A stretch of DNA of 7,505 nucleotides, taken from NCBI GenBank assembly GCA_903889785.1, contig CAISYT010000193.1, forward strand, positions 1 through 7,505, written 5' to 3'. A model generated the notes under the pieces. That model searched no databases. It saw nothing but the letters and a program-made list of their open reading frames with translations, and was not told the DNA's origin. Position 1 is the first letter of the stretch; the number at the start of each line of letters is the position of its first letter. The DNA is from an uncultured Caulobacterales bacterium (GTDB lineage Bacteria > Pseudomonadota > Alphaproteobacteria > Caulobacterales > Caulobacteraceae). The position numbers and the translations under genes were made by a program. Positions 1-6,780 of the stretch are shown here, in pieces.

Positions 1-1412
1 CTGCGCTTGATCGCATTGAAAGCCGGTTCGGTGCCCGGCCCGCCGAATGGCACAGCGCCGTGCCTCCGCCCAAGCGTCGCCAGGTCTGGGAAGCCGTGGC
101 GGAAGGCCGGGCCAGAATCGTCGCCGGGGCCCGCTCGGCCCTATTCTTGCCGTTCCAGAAGCTGCTCCTCATCGTCGTCGATGAGGAGCACGACGCCTCC
201 TATAAGCAGGAAGAGGGTTTCATCTACCATGCGCGCGACCTCGCCGTGGCGCGCGCCAAGCTGAGCGGGGCGCAGGTGGTTCTGGCCAGCGCCACGCCAT
301 CGCTGGAAAGCCTGTGGAACGCCCAGAATGAACGCTACCAGTGGCTGAGGCTCAATGCCCGCCACGGCGCGGCGCGCTTGCCGGATATTGAACTAGTCGA
401 CCTACGTGAGCATCCACCCGCGTCGGGCACCTGGCTATCGCCACCGCTCGTCACGGCCATGGCGGAAACCTATGGTCGTGGCGAACAGACCCTGCTTTTC
501 CTCAATCGGCGCGGCTATGCGCCCTTGGTGCTGTGCAAGGCCTGCGGTGAGCGGATGAAGGCCCCCGACACCGATAGCTGGCTGGTAGAGCACCGCTATA
601 CCGGGCGCCTGGTCTGCCATCTGACCGGCTTTTCCATGCCGCGACCGACGCACTGTCCCCATTGCGGGGCCAAGGACAGCCTGGTCTCAATTGGGCCTGG
701 TGTGGAGCGGGTCGAGGAGGAGGTGCGCGCTCTATTTCCCAATGCGCGCGTGGCGGTGTTCTCGTCCGACACCATGACGGATACGGCCGCAACGCGCGGC
801 CTGATCGCGGCCATGACGGACGGCGAGATCGATATTCTGGTGGCTACCCAGGCGGCAGCCAAGGGTCACGATTTTCCCAATCTCACCCTGGTGGGCGTGG
901 TCGATGCCGATCTTGGTCTCCGTGGCGGAGACCTGCGTGCGGCGGAGCGGACCTTTCAGCTTCTGGCCCAGGCGAGCGGGCGGGCCGGACGGCGCGAGGC
1001 CGCTGGCAAGGCGCTGATCCAGTCTTGGGCCCCCGATCATGCCGTGATGCAGGCCCTGGCCGCACAGGACCGCGACGCCTTTGTGGCGACGGAGATGGCG
1101 ATGCGCGAGGCCAGCGGCTTGCCGCCCTACGGCCGACTGGCGGCTCTGATCATTTCCGGCGAGGACCCGGTGGGTCTGGAGGCCTTTGTGCAAACCCTCG
1201 CCGCCGCCGCGCCGAATGCAGAGAATGTCGAGGTCTATGGCCCGGCAGACGCGCCGCTTAGCCTGGTGCGTGGCCGGCGCCGTAAGCGATTCCTGGTCCG
1301 CGCCGACCGCACGGTCGACCTGCAGGGATTTCTCGCCGCTTGGCGAGCCCGTGTGAAAGTGCCGGGGTCTATCCGATTGGCCATCGACGTCGACCCGCAC
1401 AGCTTCCTTTAG
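1..1412 (+). CDS. priA: Primosomal protein N' (PriA), replication restart 3'-5' DNA helicase, 5' partial
   Basis: PriA recognises stalled or collapsed replication forks in the cytoplasm, unwinds DNA 3' to 5' and reloads the replisome. The reading frame is open from base 3, so the start lies left of the window; 469 residues remain of the roughly 730 usual, ending at a TAG stop. Seen (numbered from base 3): the GARSALFLPF segment at 42-51; helicase motif II DEEH at 60-63, followed by DASYKQ; motif III ASATPSLES at 95-103; the cysteine-rich zinc region encoded by about 534-665; motif V, ATQAAAKGHDFP, near 858; motif VI, QASGRAGR, near 969; and the PPYGRLAALIISG segment and DVDPHSFL C-terminus typical of PriA. 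Oddity: only five of the eight zinc-binding cysteines are present (see findings). The N-terminal 3'-DNA-binding domain and Walker A motif lie outside the window. Identity is very secure. Confidence 0.97.
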   Translation, partial: ALDRIESRFGARPAEWHSAVPPPKRRQVWEAVAEGRARIVAGARSALFLPFQKLLLIVVDEEHDASYKQEEGFIYHARDLAVARAKLSGAQVVLASATPSLESLWNAQNERYQWLRLNARHGAARLPDIELVDLREHPPASGTWLSPPLVTAMAETYGRGEQTLLFLNRRGYAPLVLCKACGERMKAPDTDSWLVEHRYTGRLVCHLTGFSMPRPTHCPHCGAKDSLVSIGPGVERVEEEVRALFPNARVAVFSSDTMTDTAATRGLIAAMTDGEIDILVATQAAAKGHDFPNLTLVGVVDADLGLRGGDLRAAERTFQLLAQASGRAGRREAAGKALIQSWAPDHAVMQALAAQDRDAFVATEMAMREASGLPPYGRLAALIISGEDPVGLEAFVQTLAAAAPNAENVEVYGPADAPLSLVRGRRRKRFLVRADRTVDLQGFLAAWRARVKVPGSIRLAIDVDPHSFL

Positions 1413-1421
1413 GTTTCTCGC

Positions 1422-3029
1422 TTAGGCTTTCGCCTCGGGCGAAAGCCCAGCCTGCTGCGGTTGAGACTCGCCCCTCGCCCGCATCGGCAGTTGCGGGATC
1501 ATCAGGGTCGCGATCACCGACAGGCCGACCACGATCAGGCTGAAGAGGAACACATGAGTTACCGAGCTGGCGATAATGACCCGGATCGGATCCGGCAGGT
1601 TCATGCCTGAACCTGCGTGACTCTGAGCTTGCGCCGAAAGATCCCGCAGGGCCGATAGGTTCAGCGGCGGCAGGCCGTTGGCCTGGGCATAGACCTCCAG
1701 TTTGCTGTTCATGTCGTTTGTCAGCAGGGTGCCGAAGACCGCGACCCCGACCGTCGAGCCGATCTGACGGAAGAATTGGTTGGCGCTGGTTACCACCCCG
1801 ATACGGTTGGCCGGCACCGCGTTCTGAACGGCAATGCCATACAGGCTTTGCAGCGGCCCCAGCCCCAGACCCATCAGCGCCAGCCGCCAGCCCAGGTCGA
1901 ACCGACCCACGTGCGGCTGCATGCGGCTCAGCAGAACAGTGGCGATAAAGAGGGTGAAAACGCCAACCAGAATAAATGGCTTATAGCGCCCGGTGCGCGT
2001 GACCAACCGCCCTGACAAGGCGGCGGCGAACACCATGCCAACCATCAGCGGCAGGGTAGAGAGCCCGCTGGTGGTCGCCTTTAGCCCCTGGCCCAGCTGC
2101 ATGAAGAGCGGCAGGAAGGCGACGACGCTCAGGAACGACATCGAGGAGAAGAAGCCGGCGGTATTGGCCCAGAGAAACACCGGGTTCTTGAACAGCTCCA
2201 GATGCAGGATCGGATCCTGGACTCTGTTTTCGACAATGACGAACAACACGGTGCTGATGGCAAACATGCCGAACAGCCCAAGGACTTGCGGTGAGCTCCA
2301 GGCGTAGCTCTGACCGCCAAAGCTGAGTGCCAACAGCAGGGGGATGGAGCTGCACAGGATCAAGCCTGCGCCCAGGAAGTCGATCTTGCCTTTCGCCGCG
2401 TGGGAAAGCCTTGGCATCTTGGAAATGACCATGAACAGGGCGACCAGCCCCAGCGGCAGGTTGAGGTAGAACACCCAGCGCCAGCCGGCCACGACATGCC
2501 CCAGTATCGTCACCGTGCCGTGGTCGGTGAAATAGCCGCCAAGAAGCGGGCCTATCGCGCTGGAAATGCCGAACACAGCCCCGAATAGCCCACCAAACTT
2601 GCCGCGCTCGCGGGGCGGAAACAGGTCGGCGATTATGCCGAACGCGGTGGTGAACAGGGCGCCGCCCCCCAGGCCTTGAATGGCGCGGAACACGATCAGC
2701 TGCACCATTCCGCCGCCCAGAAGCGGCAGGTCACCGAATTCACCCGATAGGCCCGACAGCCACGACCCGGCCAGGAACAGCATTATGCCAACGATCAGCA
2801 CCGGCTTGCGGCCATAGATGTCGCCCAGCTTGCCCCAGATCGGCACCATCACGGTCGAGGCCAGAAGGTAGGAGGTTGTCACCCACGCATAGAGCCCAAG
2901 GCCGTGCAGCTGGCTGATGATCACCGGCATGGCGGTGGATACGATCGTCTGGTCCAGCGCCGACAGCAGGAACACGATCATCACCCCGGCGAGGGTGACC
3001 TTACGTTCGGCGTCGGTGAAGGTCTGCAT
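1422..3029 (-). CDS. DHA2-family MFS drug:proton antiporter (EmrB/QacA type), 14 TM
   Basis: Inner-membrane exporter of the DHA2 branch of the major facilitator superfamily, expected to expel drugs or other amphipathic compounds in exchange for protons. The 535-residue length and dense hydrophobic segments fit the 14-helix DHA2 topology. Visible motifs: LDQTIVSTAMPVI in TM1 (25-37, the D1 motif of DHA2 proteins); motif A, GKLGDIYGRKP (66-76); motif B, RAIQGLGGG (115-123); antiporter motif C, ending GPLLGG (160-165); and WRWVFYLNLPLG (183-194). The ATG at 3029 has a weak GGA about 5 bases upstream; it is chosen because TM1 begins right after it. It lies 72 bases downstream of the terC-like gene on the same strand, so co-transcription is possible. 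No EmrA-type adaptor or TetR/MarR regulator is adjacent, so the substrate cannot be inferred. Family secure; specificity unknown. Confidence 0.92.
   Translation of the reverse strand: MQTFTDAERKVTLAGVMIVFLLSALDQTIVSTAMPVIISQLHGLGLYAWVTTSYLLASTVMVPIWGKLGDIYGRKPVLIVGIMLFLAGSWLSGLSGEFGDLPLLGGGMVQLIVFRAIQGLGGGALFTTAFGIIADLFPPRERGKFGGLFGAVFGISSAIGPLLGGYFTDHGTVTILGHVVAGWRWVFYLNLPLGLVALFMVISKMPRLSHAAKGKIDFLGAGLILCSSIPLLLALSFGGQSYAWSSPQVLGLFGMFAISTVLFVIVENRVQDPILHLELFKNPVFLWANTAGFFSSMSFLSVVAFLPLFMQLGQGLKATTSGLSTLPLMVGMVFAAALSGRLVTRTGRYKPFILVGVFTLFIATVLLSRMQPHVGRFDLGWRLALMGLGLGPLQSLYGIAVQNAVPANRIGVVTSANQFFRQIGSTVGVAVFGTLLTNDMNSKLEVYAQANGLPPLNLSALRDLSAQAQSHAGSGMNLPDPIRVIIASSVTHVFLFSLIVVGLSVIATLMIPQLPMRARGESQPQQAGLSPEAKA
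1425..1447. terminator. Perfect hairpin at the convergent priA/MFS 3' ends
   Basis: GGCTTTCGCC at 1425-1434 and GGCGAAAGCC at 1438-1447 form a perfect 10-bp stem around a TCG triloop. It begins 13 bases after the priA stop and lies inside the last codons of the oppositely oriented exporter gene. Neither strand has a T-run after the stem, so it is not a canonical intrinsic terminator. It could serve as a shared 3'-end or stability hairpin for both transcripts. Symmetry is seen; function is inferred. Confidence 0.4.
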
Positions 3030-3101
3030 GATATTCCACTGTAGCGAGGCGGGAAGGTGATCGCCGGGTGATTACCGTCAAGGCCTAAGTCGGGCACCGA
3101 C

Positions 3102-3845
3102 CTATTTTTGGTGCGGCGGTGCCTTGCCCCGTGACAACATGTTCAGCGCCTCGACTGCCCCGGCGAAGCCCATGGCGGCATAAATATAGCCGCGCGGCAT
3201 ATGCACCCCACATCCATCGGCGATCAGGATCATGCCGATCATTAACAGGAAGCCCAGCGCCAGCATCACCACCGTCGGGTTGGCGTTGATGAAATCGGCC
3301 AAGGGATCGGCGGCCAGAAACATGACGCAGACGGCAATGATCACTGCCAGGAACATGATCGGCAAAATGTCGGTCATGCCCACAGCCGTCAGGATGGAAT
3401 CGATCGAAAATACGATGTCGAGCAGCAGTATCTGCAGGATGGCGGCTGCGAAGTTTGAGGCCACAGGGGCCTTTTTGTCATAAATATCGTCGCTGGGTTG
3501 CGGGTCCAGGCTGTGATGGATTTCCTTGGTGGCCTTCCAGACCAGGAACAGTCCTCCGGCCACCAGGATCAGGTCGCGCCAGGAAAAGCCGTGACCGAAG
3601 GCGGTGAACACTGGCTGGGTCAGGCCAACGATCCAGGCGATAACCGACAGCAGAGCCAGCCGCAGGACCAGGGCCAGGCCGATCCCCAGGCGCCGGGCCT
3701 TGATGCGCTGCTTAGTGGGAAGTTTGTTGGACAGGATCGAGACGAACACGAGATTGTCGATCCCGAGCACGATTTCCATAACCACGAGGGTGATCAGGGC
3801 GGCCCAGGCCGAGGGACTAGCCAGAAGGTGCAAGAGATCGTTCAT
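3102..3845 (-). CDS. TerC-family integral membrane protein (YgdQ/YoaE-like)
   Basis: Polytopic inner-membrane protein of the TerC family, whose studied members (Alx/MntP-like exporters, YceF/YkoY, TerC) are linked to manganese efflux, metalation of secreted enzymes or tellurite resistance. Seen: 247 residues with about seven hydrophobic helices and the two family signature acidic motifs, EIVLGIDN (24-31) in the first helix and DIVFSIDS (143-150) in a later one, the inverted-repeat pair thought to form the metal path. A hydrophilic loop with KEIHH (107-111) separates the halves. There is no CBS or CorC domain at the C-terminus, so this is the short form. The ATG at 3845 is chosen because the first helix follows; no strong Shine-Dalgarno is visible. 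Only 67 bases separate it from the divergent acyltransferase remnant, and no yybP-ykoY-like manganese riboswitch was recognised there. Family secure; the ion transported is inference. Confidence 0.92.
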   Translation of the reverse strand: MNDLLHLLASPSAWAALITLVVMEIVLGIDNLVFVSILSNKLPTKQRIKARRLGIGLALVLRLALLSVIAWIVGLTQPVFTAFGHGFSWRDLILVAGGLFLVWKATKEIHHSLDPQPSDDIYDKKAPVASNFAAAILQILLLDIVFSIDSILTAVGMTDILPIMFLAVIIAVCVMFLAADPLADFINANPTVVMLALGFLLMIGMILIADGCGVHMPRGYIYAAMGFAGAVEALNMLSRGKAPPHQK

Positions 3846-3912
3846 CGGAATGCTTTAGAAAAAAACACGTGTCCGCGCCAGGGCCGTGCCATTCGCCTTG
3901 GTAGCGTCAGAC
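3846..3912. other. Divergent intergenic region between terC-like gene and acyltransferase remnant
   Basis: This 67-base spacer must hold the promoter and leader of the terC-like gene (reading left), unless these extend into the pseudogene. It contains an A7 run at 3859-3865 next to a CACGTG hexamer. No clear -35/-10 pair, operator palindrome or riboswitch fold was recognised. Confidence 0.4.
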
Positions 3913-4860
3913 ATGACGGCCACAGCCGCGACGATCAAGGATGGGGCGGCGATCCGGCCATTGAGCGCCCTGCCCTTTTTCGCGGCAGGTTGGGTTGTAC
4001 TGTTCTCCTATTGGGAAAAGCTCGACGGTCCTGCGGCCCCCATGCTGGTACAGAAGGGGTATCTGGGGGCTGAGCTGTTCTTCAATCCTGCCAGGCTTCA
4101 TCCTCTGCCACGTCTATTTTAAGGGCTTTGGGGAAGGCCGCTTCCGCTATGGCGGATTCCTCTTAAACCGGCTGGCGTGGATCTATCCGCTGCACTTGGC
4201 CATCCTAGCGGCCGTGGGCGGGCTGGCCGTGATCGGCCGCCTGGCTGGGCTTGAGGTCGATCCCAACATCGCCGACCTGCCGTCTCTGCCGGCTAATCTG
4301 CTGTTGCTTCATGCCTGGGGCTTTGCCCAAACCGCCGCCTTCAACCACTCGTCCTGGCCGTTTTGGCGATTGTAGCGCTATAGCCGTCATTTCAGGCCCT
4401 GGCCGGGTTTTCGCTAACCCAGGCGACCTATTCTTGGGGGCGTTGCGCATCTTGCCCTGTTTCCTATTGGGCTGTGCTCTGCATTCGCTTTGGCGCTTTG
4501 GCGCTTTGGCGCTTTGGCGCTTTGGCGCTTTGGCGCTTTGGCGCTTTGGCGCTTTGGCGCTCGGGCGCGCTCCGCGGCGGCAAATGTCGAGGGCTGGCCC
4601 TTGGCTTCCTAGCCTGGGCCGCCCAGCCGCCGACCTACCTCGGGGAGATCAGCTATTCGATCTATAAGGTGTGCGCGCCCTGGGGCATCGTCTTCACCCA
4701 CAGCGCCCAAAAACTACTCAACTTACCGGGCGATCGCCTACCCTGGCCGGTATGGACCTTGCTTGTTCTGGGGTTAATTCCGGTGGCTGCGGCCTCGTAT
4801 CATCTGCTCGAAAAGCCCGCCCGGGCTTGGCTCAAGGGCCGTTTCGAGCCGGACGCGTAG
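3913..4860 (+). pseudogene. Decayed acyltransferase-3 (OafA/NodX-type) membrane O-acyltransferase
   Basis: Remnant of a polytopic enzyme that transfers acyl groups to surface glycans. Readable pieces occur in successive frames: 3913-4084 gives MTATAATIKDG..LPFFAAGWVVLFSYW..GYLGAELFF; from 4085 the frame shifts to ILPGFILCHVYF..LLNRLAWIYPLHLA, ending AFNHSSW near 4357; about 4357-4440 gives LAVLAIVAL, a TAG stop at 4381, then GFSLTQATYSWG; from 4437 another shift gives GALRILPCFLLGCALHSLWR; after the octamer repeat, 4558-4860 gives YLGEISYSIYKV..SYHLLEKPARAWLK and a TAG stop. Lesions: one extra A at 4084/4085; loss of the WSISAEW segment expected after NHSSW; the stop at 4381; one G too few in the run 4436-4440; the repeat expansion; and a second gap after GFLAW. 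Total length is below the family's usual 350-400 codons. The Arg usual before FFAA is Pro. Family membership is confident; inactivity is nearly certain unless the single-base shifts are sequencing errors, and the deletions would remain. Confidence 0.85.
4486..4557. repeat. Octanucleotide tandem repeat (CGCTTTGG) x 9
   Basis: Nine uninterrupted perfect copies of CGCTTTGG run from 4486 to 4557, followed by a diverged tenth unit, CGCTCGGG, at 4558-4565. The unit is not a multiple of three, so each copy gained or lost shifts the reading frame; three units (24 bases) encode the octapeptide WRFGALAL in any frame. The array sits within the acyltransferase remnant. Copy purity indicates recent or continuing slipped-strand expansion. 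Confidence 0.97.
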
Positions 4861-4956
4861 CGACCCTTGGTCAATGCCAGCAAGGGATAAACCCTCTTTT
4901 CATCCGACCGTGAGACCGCTATCGACTTCGCACGTCCACGGGGAAGTCCCTTTAAG
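4861..4956. other. Intergenic region upstream of the CHAP gene
   Basis: The 96 bases after the acyltransferase stop contain a 6-bp inverted repeat, CCCTTG (4864-4869) with CAAGGG (4881-4886), and an overlapping alternative, AGGG/CCCT (4883-4895), followed by CTTTTC. Either could be a weak terminator. The Shine-Dalgarno GGGGAAG at 4940-4946 lies 10 bases before the CHAP ATG. No confident promoter was recognised. Confidence 0.35.
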
Positions 4957-5655
4957 ATGCGTCATTGGATGAGAACCCTCGCTGGTTCACTGGCTGCCGC
5001 GCTCTTGATGTGCGCGCTGCCGGGTGCCCCCGCGATGGCCGATTCCTACTGGCAATGCGTCCCCTTCGCCCGTCTGATTTCCGGCATCCAGATTTTTGGC
5101 GACGCCCGCACTTGGTGGAGCCAGGCGGTGGGAAAGTACGAAACTGGTTTCGTGCCCAAGGAGGGCGCGGTGCTTTGCTTTAAGCCGTTTGGCAGGATGA
5201 AGCTGGGTCATGTGGCCGTAGTCAGCCAGGTTTTGACCGATCGCGTCATCCAGGTCACCCACGCCAACTGGTCTATCATCGACGGCGGCCGCGGCCAGGT
5301 CGAGCAGAACGTCACGGTGATTGATGTTTCGCCGATGGGCGATTGGAGCCGGGTCAAGGTTTGGAATGATCCGTCAGCCGACCTCGGTTCCACGACCTAC
5401 CCCACTTATGGTTTTATCTATCAAAACGCTCAGGCCATGGCACTCGCCGCCGCGACCGCTGGCATCAGCGCCGCCTCGGATGCGGCCATATCTCTGACCC
5501 AAAACGCCGTCGGCCAGATGGCCCAGGCCATGAAGCCGGGCGCCTCGCCCTTGGCTCTGCTGAGCCAGGCCGCCGAGTCCACCGACCGTATCGCCGACTT
5601 GATCAAGGCTATGACGGGCGGCGGTGCGTCGGACTCCAAAGAAACGTCGCGCTAG
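4957..5655 (+). CDS. Secreted CHAP-domain (Cys/His amidohydrolase/peptidase) protein
   Basis: CHAP domains cleave peptidoglycan peptides or related amide bonds with a cysteine nucleophile. Seen: a 232-residue protein with a Sec signal peptide (basic MRHWMR start, hydrophobic 8-21, probable cut after AMA at residue 28), so it acts in the periplasm or outside. The CHAP domain follows at once: Cys34 in WQCVPFAR, the GDARTWW segment (48-54), the GHVAVV histidine His85, and Asn104 in THANW as the likely third catalytic residue. It continues to PTYGFIY near residue 155. After it lies a tail of about 75 residues rich in Ala, Ser, Gln and Met, without a recognised domain. The start is supported by GGGGAAG at 4940-4946; an in-frame ATG at 4969 is an alternative. 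The gene is followed 52 bases later by corA on the same strand. Domain call secure; substrate unknown. Cys19 is not in a lipobox. Confidence 0.88.
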   Translation: MRHWMRTLAGSLAAALLMCALPGAPAMADSYWQCVPFARLISGIQIFGDARTWWSQAVGKYETGFVPKEGAVLCFKPFGRMKLGHVAVVSQVLTDRVIQVTHANWSIIDGGRGQVEQNVTVIDVSPMGDWSRVKVWNDPSADLGSTTYPTYGFIYQNAQAMALAAATAGISAASDAAISLTQNAVGQMAQAMKPGASPLALLSQAAESTDRIADLIKAMTGGGASDSKETSR

Positions 5656-5707
5656 AGCGCCGCACGGCCTAGGGAATGGCCGTGACCTTGCCGCCGAGCC
5701 ATTGCCT

Positions 5708-6661
5708 ATGCTGAAAGTCCTTCCCAAAGGTCGAACGCATTTTACTGTCATTGAGGCCGGACAAGCCTTGCCGAGCGATGCCGTCTGGATCGAGCTGGTC
5801 GAACCGACCCGCCAGGAAGAGCACGCCGTCGAGGCCATGCTGGGACTGGCCTTGCCCACGCGCGAGGAGATGGCCGAGATCGAGGTCTCGTCGCGGCTCT
5901 ATATCGAGGATGGTGCCCTCTTCCTGACCGCCAGCTTGGTGGTGGATGCCGATAGCGATGTCCCGAGACTGGAGCCGGTGACCTTTGTATTGGCCGGCGA
6001 GCGGCTGGTGACAATCCGCTATGTTGAACCCAAGGCCTTTAAGGCCTTCTGCGCCCAATTGGAACGCCAGGCTGCCATGCCGACGGGTGGAGCCGAAGTG
6101 CTGACCGGCCTGCTGGAAGCCATCGTAGACCGCGCCGCCGATCTCTTGGAGCGCGCCTCGGCCGAGGTAGAGGCTCAGTCGCGGATCGCCTTTAGCCGAC
6201 CCAAGGGCGCAGGGTTTTCCATGATCCTAGCGCAGTTGGGTCGTCTGCAGGGGCTGACAGCCAAGGTGCGCGGCAGTCTATCTAGCCTGGGGCGGTTGGT
6301 CGGGTTCGCAACCCTGAACGATCCGTTCGCCAAGAACCCGGTGCTTACGGAGCATCTCGCGACCCTTCAGCGCGACATTAATTCGCTGGGCGACCACGCG
6401 GGCCATGTCAGCGCCGAGATCACCTTCCTGCTCGATGCCTCCCTGGGCCTGATCAACATTGAGCAGAACCAGATTTTCAAGGTGCTGGCGGTATTCTCCG
6501 TCGTGCTGATGCCGCCCACGCTTATCGCTGGGATCTACGGCATGAACTTCCAACACATGCCCGAGCTATCCTGGCAGATCGGCTATCCCATGGCGCTGCT
6601 GCTGATGGCCTTGGCGGCGGCCGCGCCTTTGGTTTGGTTCAAGCGCAAGGGCTGGTTCTGA
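5708..6661 (+). CDS. CorA-family magnesium/divalent cation channel
   Basis: Pentameric inner-membrane channel that takes up Mg2+ (some members carry Co2+, Ni2+ or export Zn2+). Seen: 317 residues from the ATG at 5708, the usual CorA length; a large soluble N-terminal domain with long charged helices (about 1-250); TM1 at 256-276; the signature GMN selectivity motif at 278-280, read as YGMNF and encoded at 6539-6547; the short loop FQHMPEL; TM2 at 291-311; and the basic C-terminus FKRKGWF typical of the family. The frame stays open upstream to a GTG at 5624 inside the CHAP gene, but those codons do not resemble CorA, so 5708 is preferred although its Shine-Dalgarno is poor. The 52-base gap from the CHAP gene suggests possible co-transcription. 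Whether it is true CorA or a ZntB-like member cannot be decided here, so no symbol is given. Confidence 0.93.
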   Translation: MLKVLPKGRTHFTVIEAGQALPSDAVWIELVEPTRQEEHAVEAMLGLALPTREEMAEIEVSSRLYIEDGALFLTASLVVDADSDVPRLEPVTFVLAGERLVTIRYVEPKAFKAFCAQLERQAAMPTGGAEVLTGLLEAIVDRAADLLERASAEVEAQSRIAFSRPKGAGFSMILAQLGRLQGLTAKVRGSLSSLGRLVGFATLNDPFAKNPVLTEHLATLQRDINSLGDHAGHVSAEITFLLDASLGLINIEQNQIFKVLAVFSVVLMPPTLIAGIYGMNFQHMPELSWQIGYPMALLLMALAAAAPLVWFKRKGWF

Positions 6662-6780
6662 TCAATAGAATGGGGTGCCGTCGTTAAGAGCTTCCACCGT
6701 GCTTTTGAGGATTCTGGTGCGGCGAAGGGGCGTTCATCGCTATCCAGGGTTGGACGATTCAGCCGCTCCGGAGCGAGCGT
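6662..6780. other. Convergent spacer between corA and zur with a perfect palindrome
   Basis: The 119 bases between the two stop codons carry the perfect 12-base palindrome CGCTCCGGAGCG (6764-6775), just beyond the 3' end of the regulator gene. It lacks a loop and a T-run, so a terminator role is doubtful. No small gene was recognised in the spacer. Confidence 0.4.

Noticed and set aside
732..1400. A 222-codon open frame on the minus strand and a 199-codon frame (662-1261, +) overlapping priA
   Set aside because: Both lie wholly within the well-supported PriA coding region. They have no family resemblance and arise from the GC-rich codon bias.
3089..3101. GTCGG/CCGAC inverted repeat between the terC-like and MFS genes as a terminator
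   Set aside because: Only a 5-bp stem with no T-run; too weak to support a call.
3859..3875. T7 run on the minus strand before the terC-like gene as an intrinsic terminator
   Set aside because: No stable GC-rich stem directly precedes it, and there is no intact minus-strand gene upstream to terminate.
4486..4557. Octamer array considered as a CRISPR array or iteron origin
   Set aside because: The units are directly adjacent without spacers, lie in a coding remnant, and have no cas or rep genes nearby.
4486..4557. Active phase-variation switch in this strain
   Set aside because: Other frameshifts, a stop codon and deletions in the same gene mean that no copy number alone would restore a full protein.
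5002..5016. Lipoprotein signal around Cys19 of the CHAP protein
   Set aside because: The residues before the Cys are LLM, lacking the Gly/Ala at -1 of a lipobox, while a good AMA cleavage site follows at residue 28.
5624..5707. Upstream GTG start extending the CorA protein by 28 residues
   Set aside because: It overlaps the CHAP coding end, encodes an Arg-rich stretch unlike CorA N-termini, and is a shadow of the other frame.
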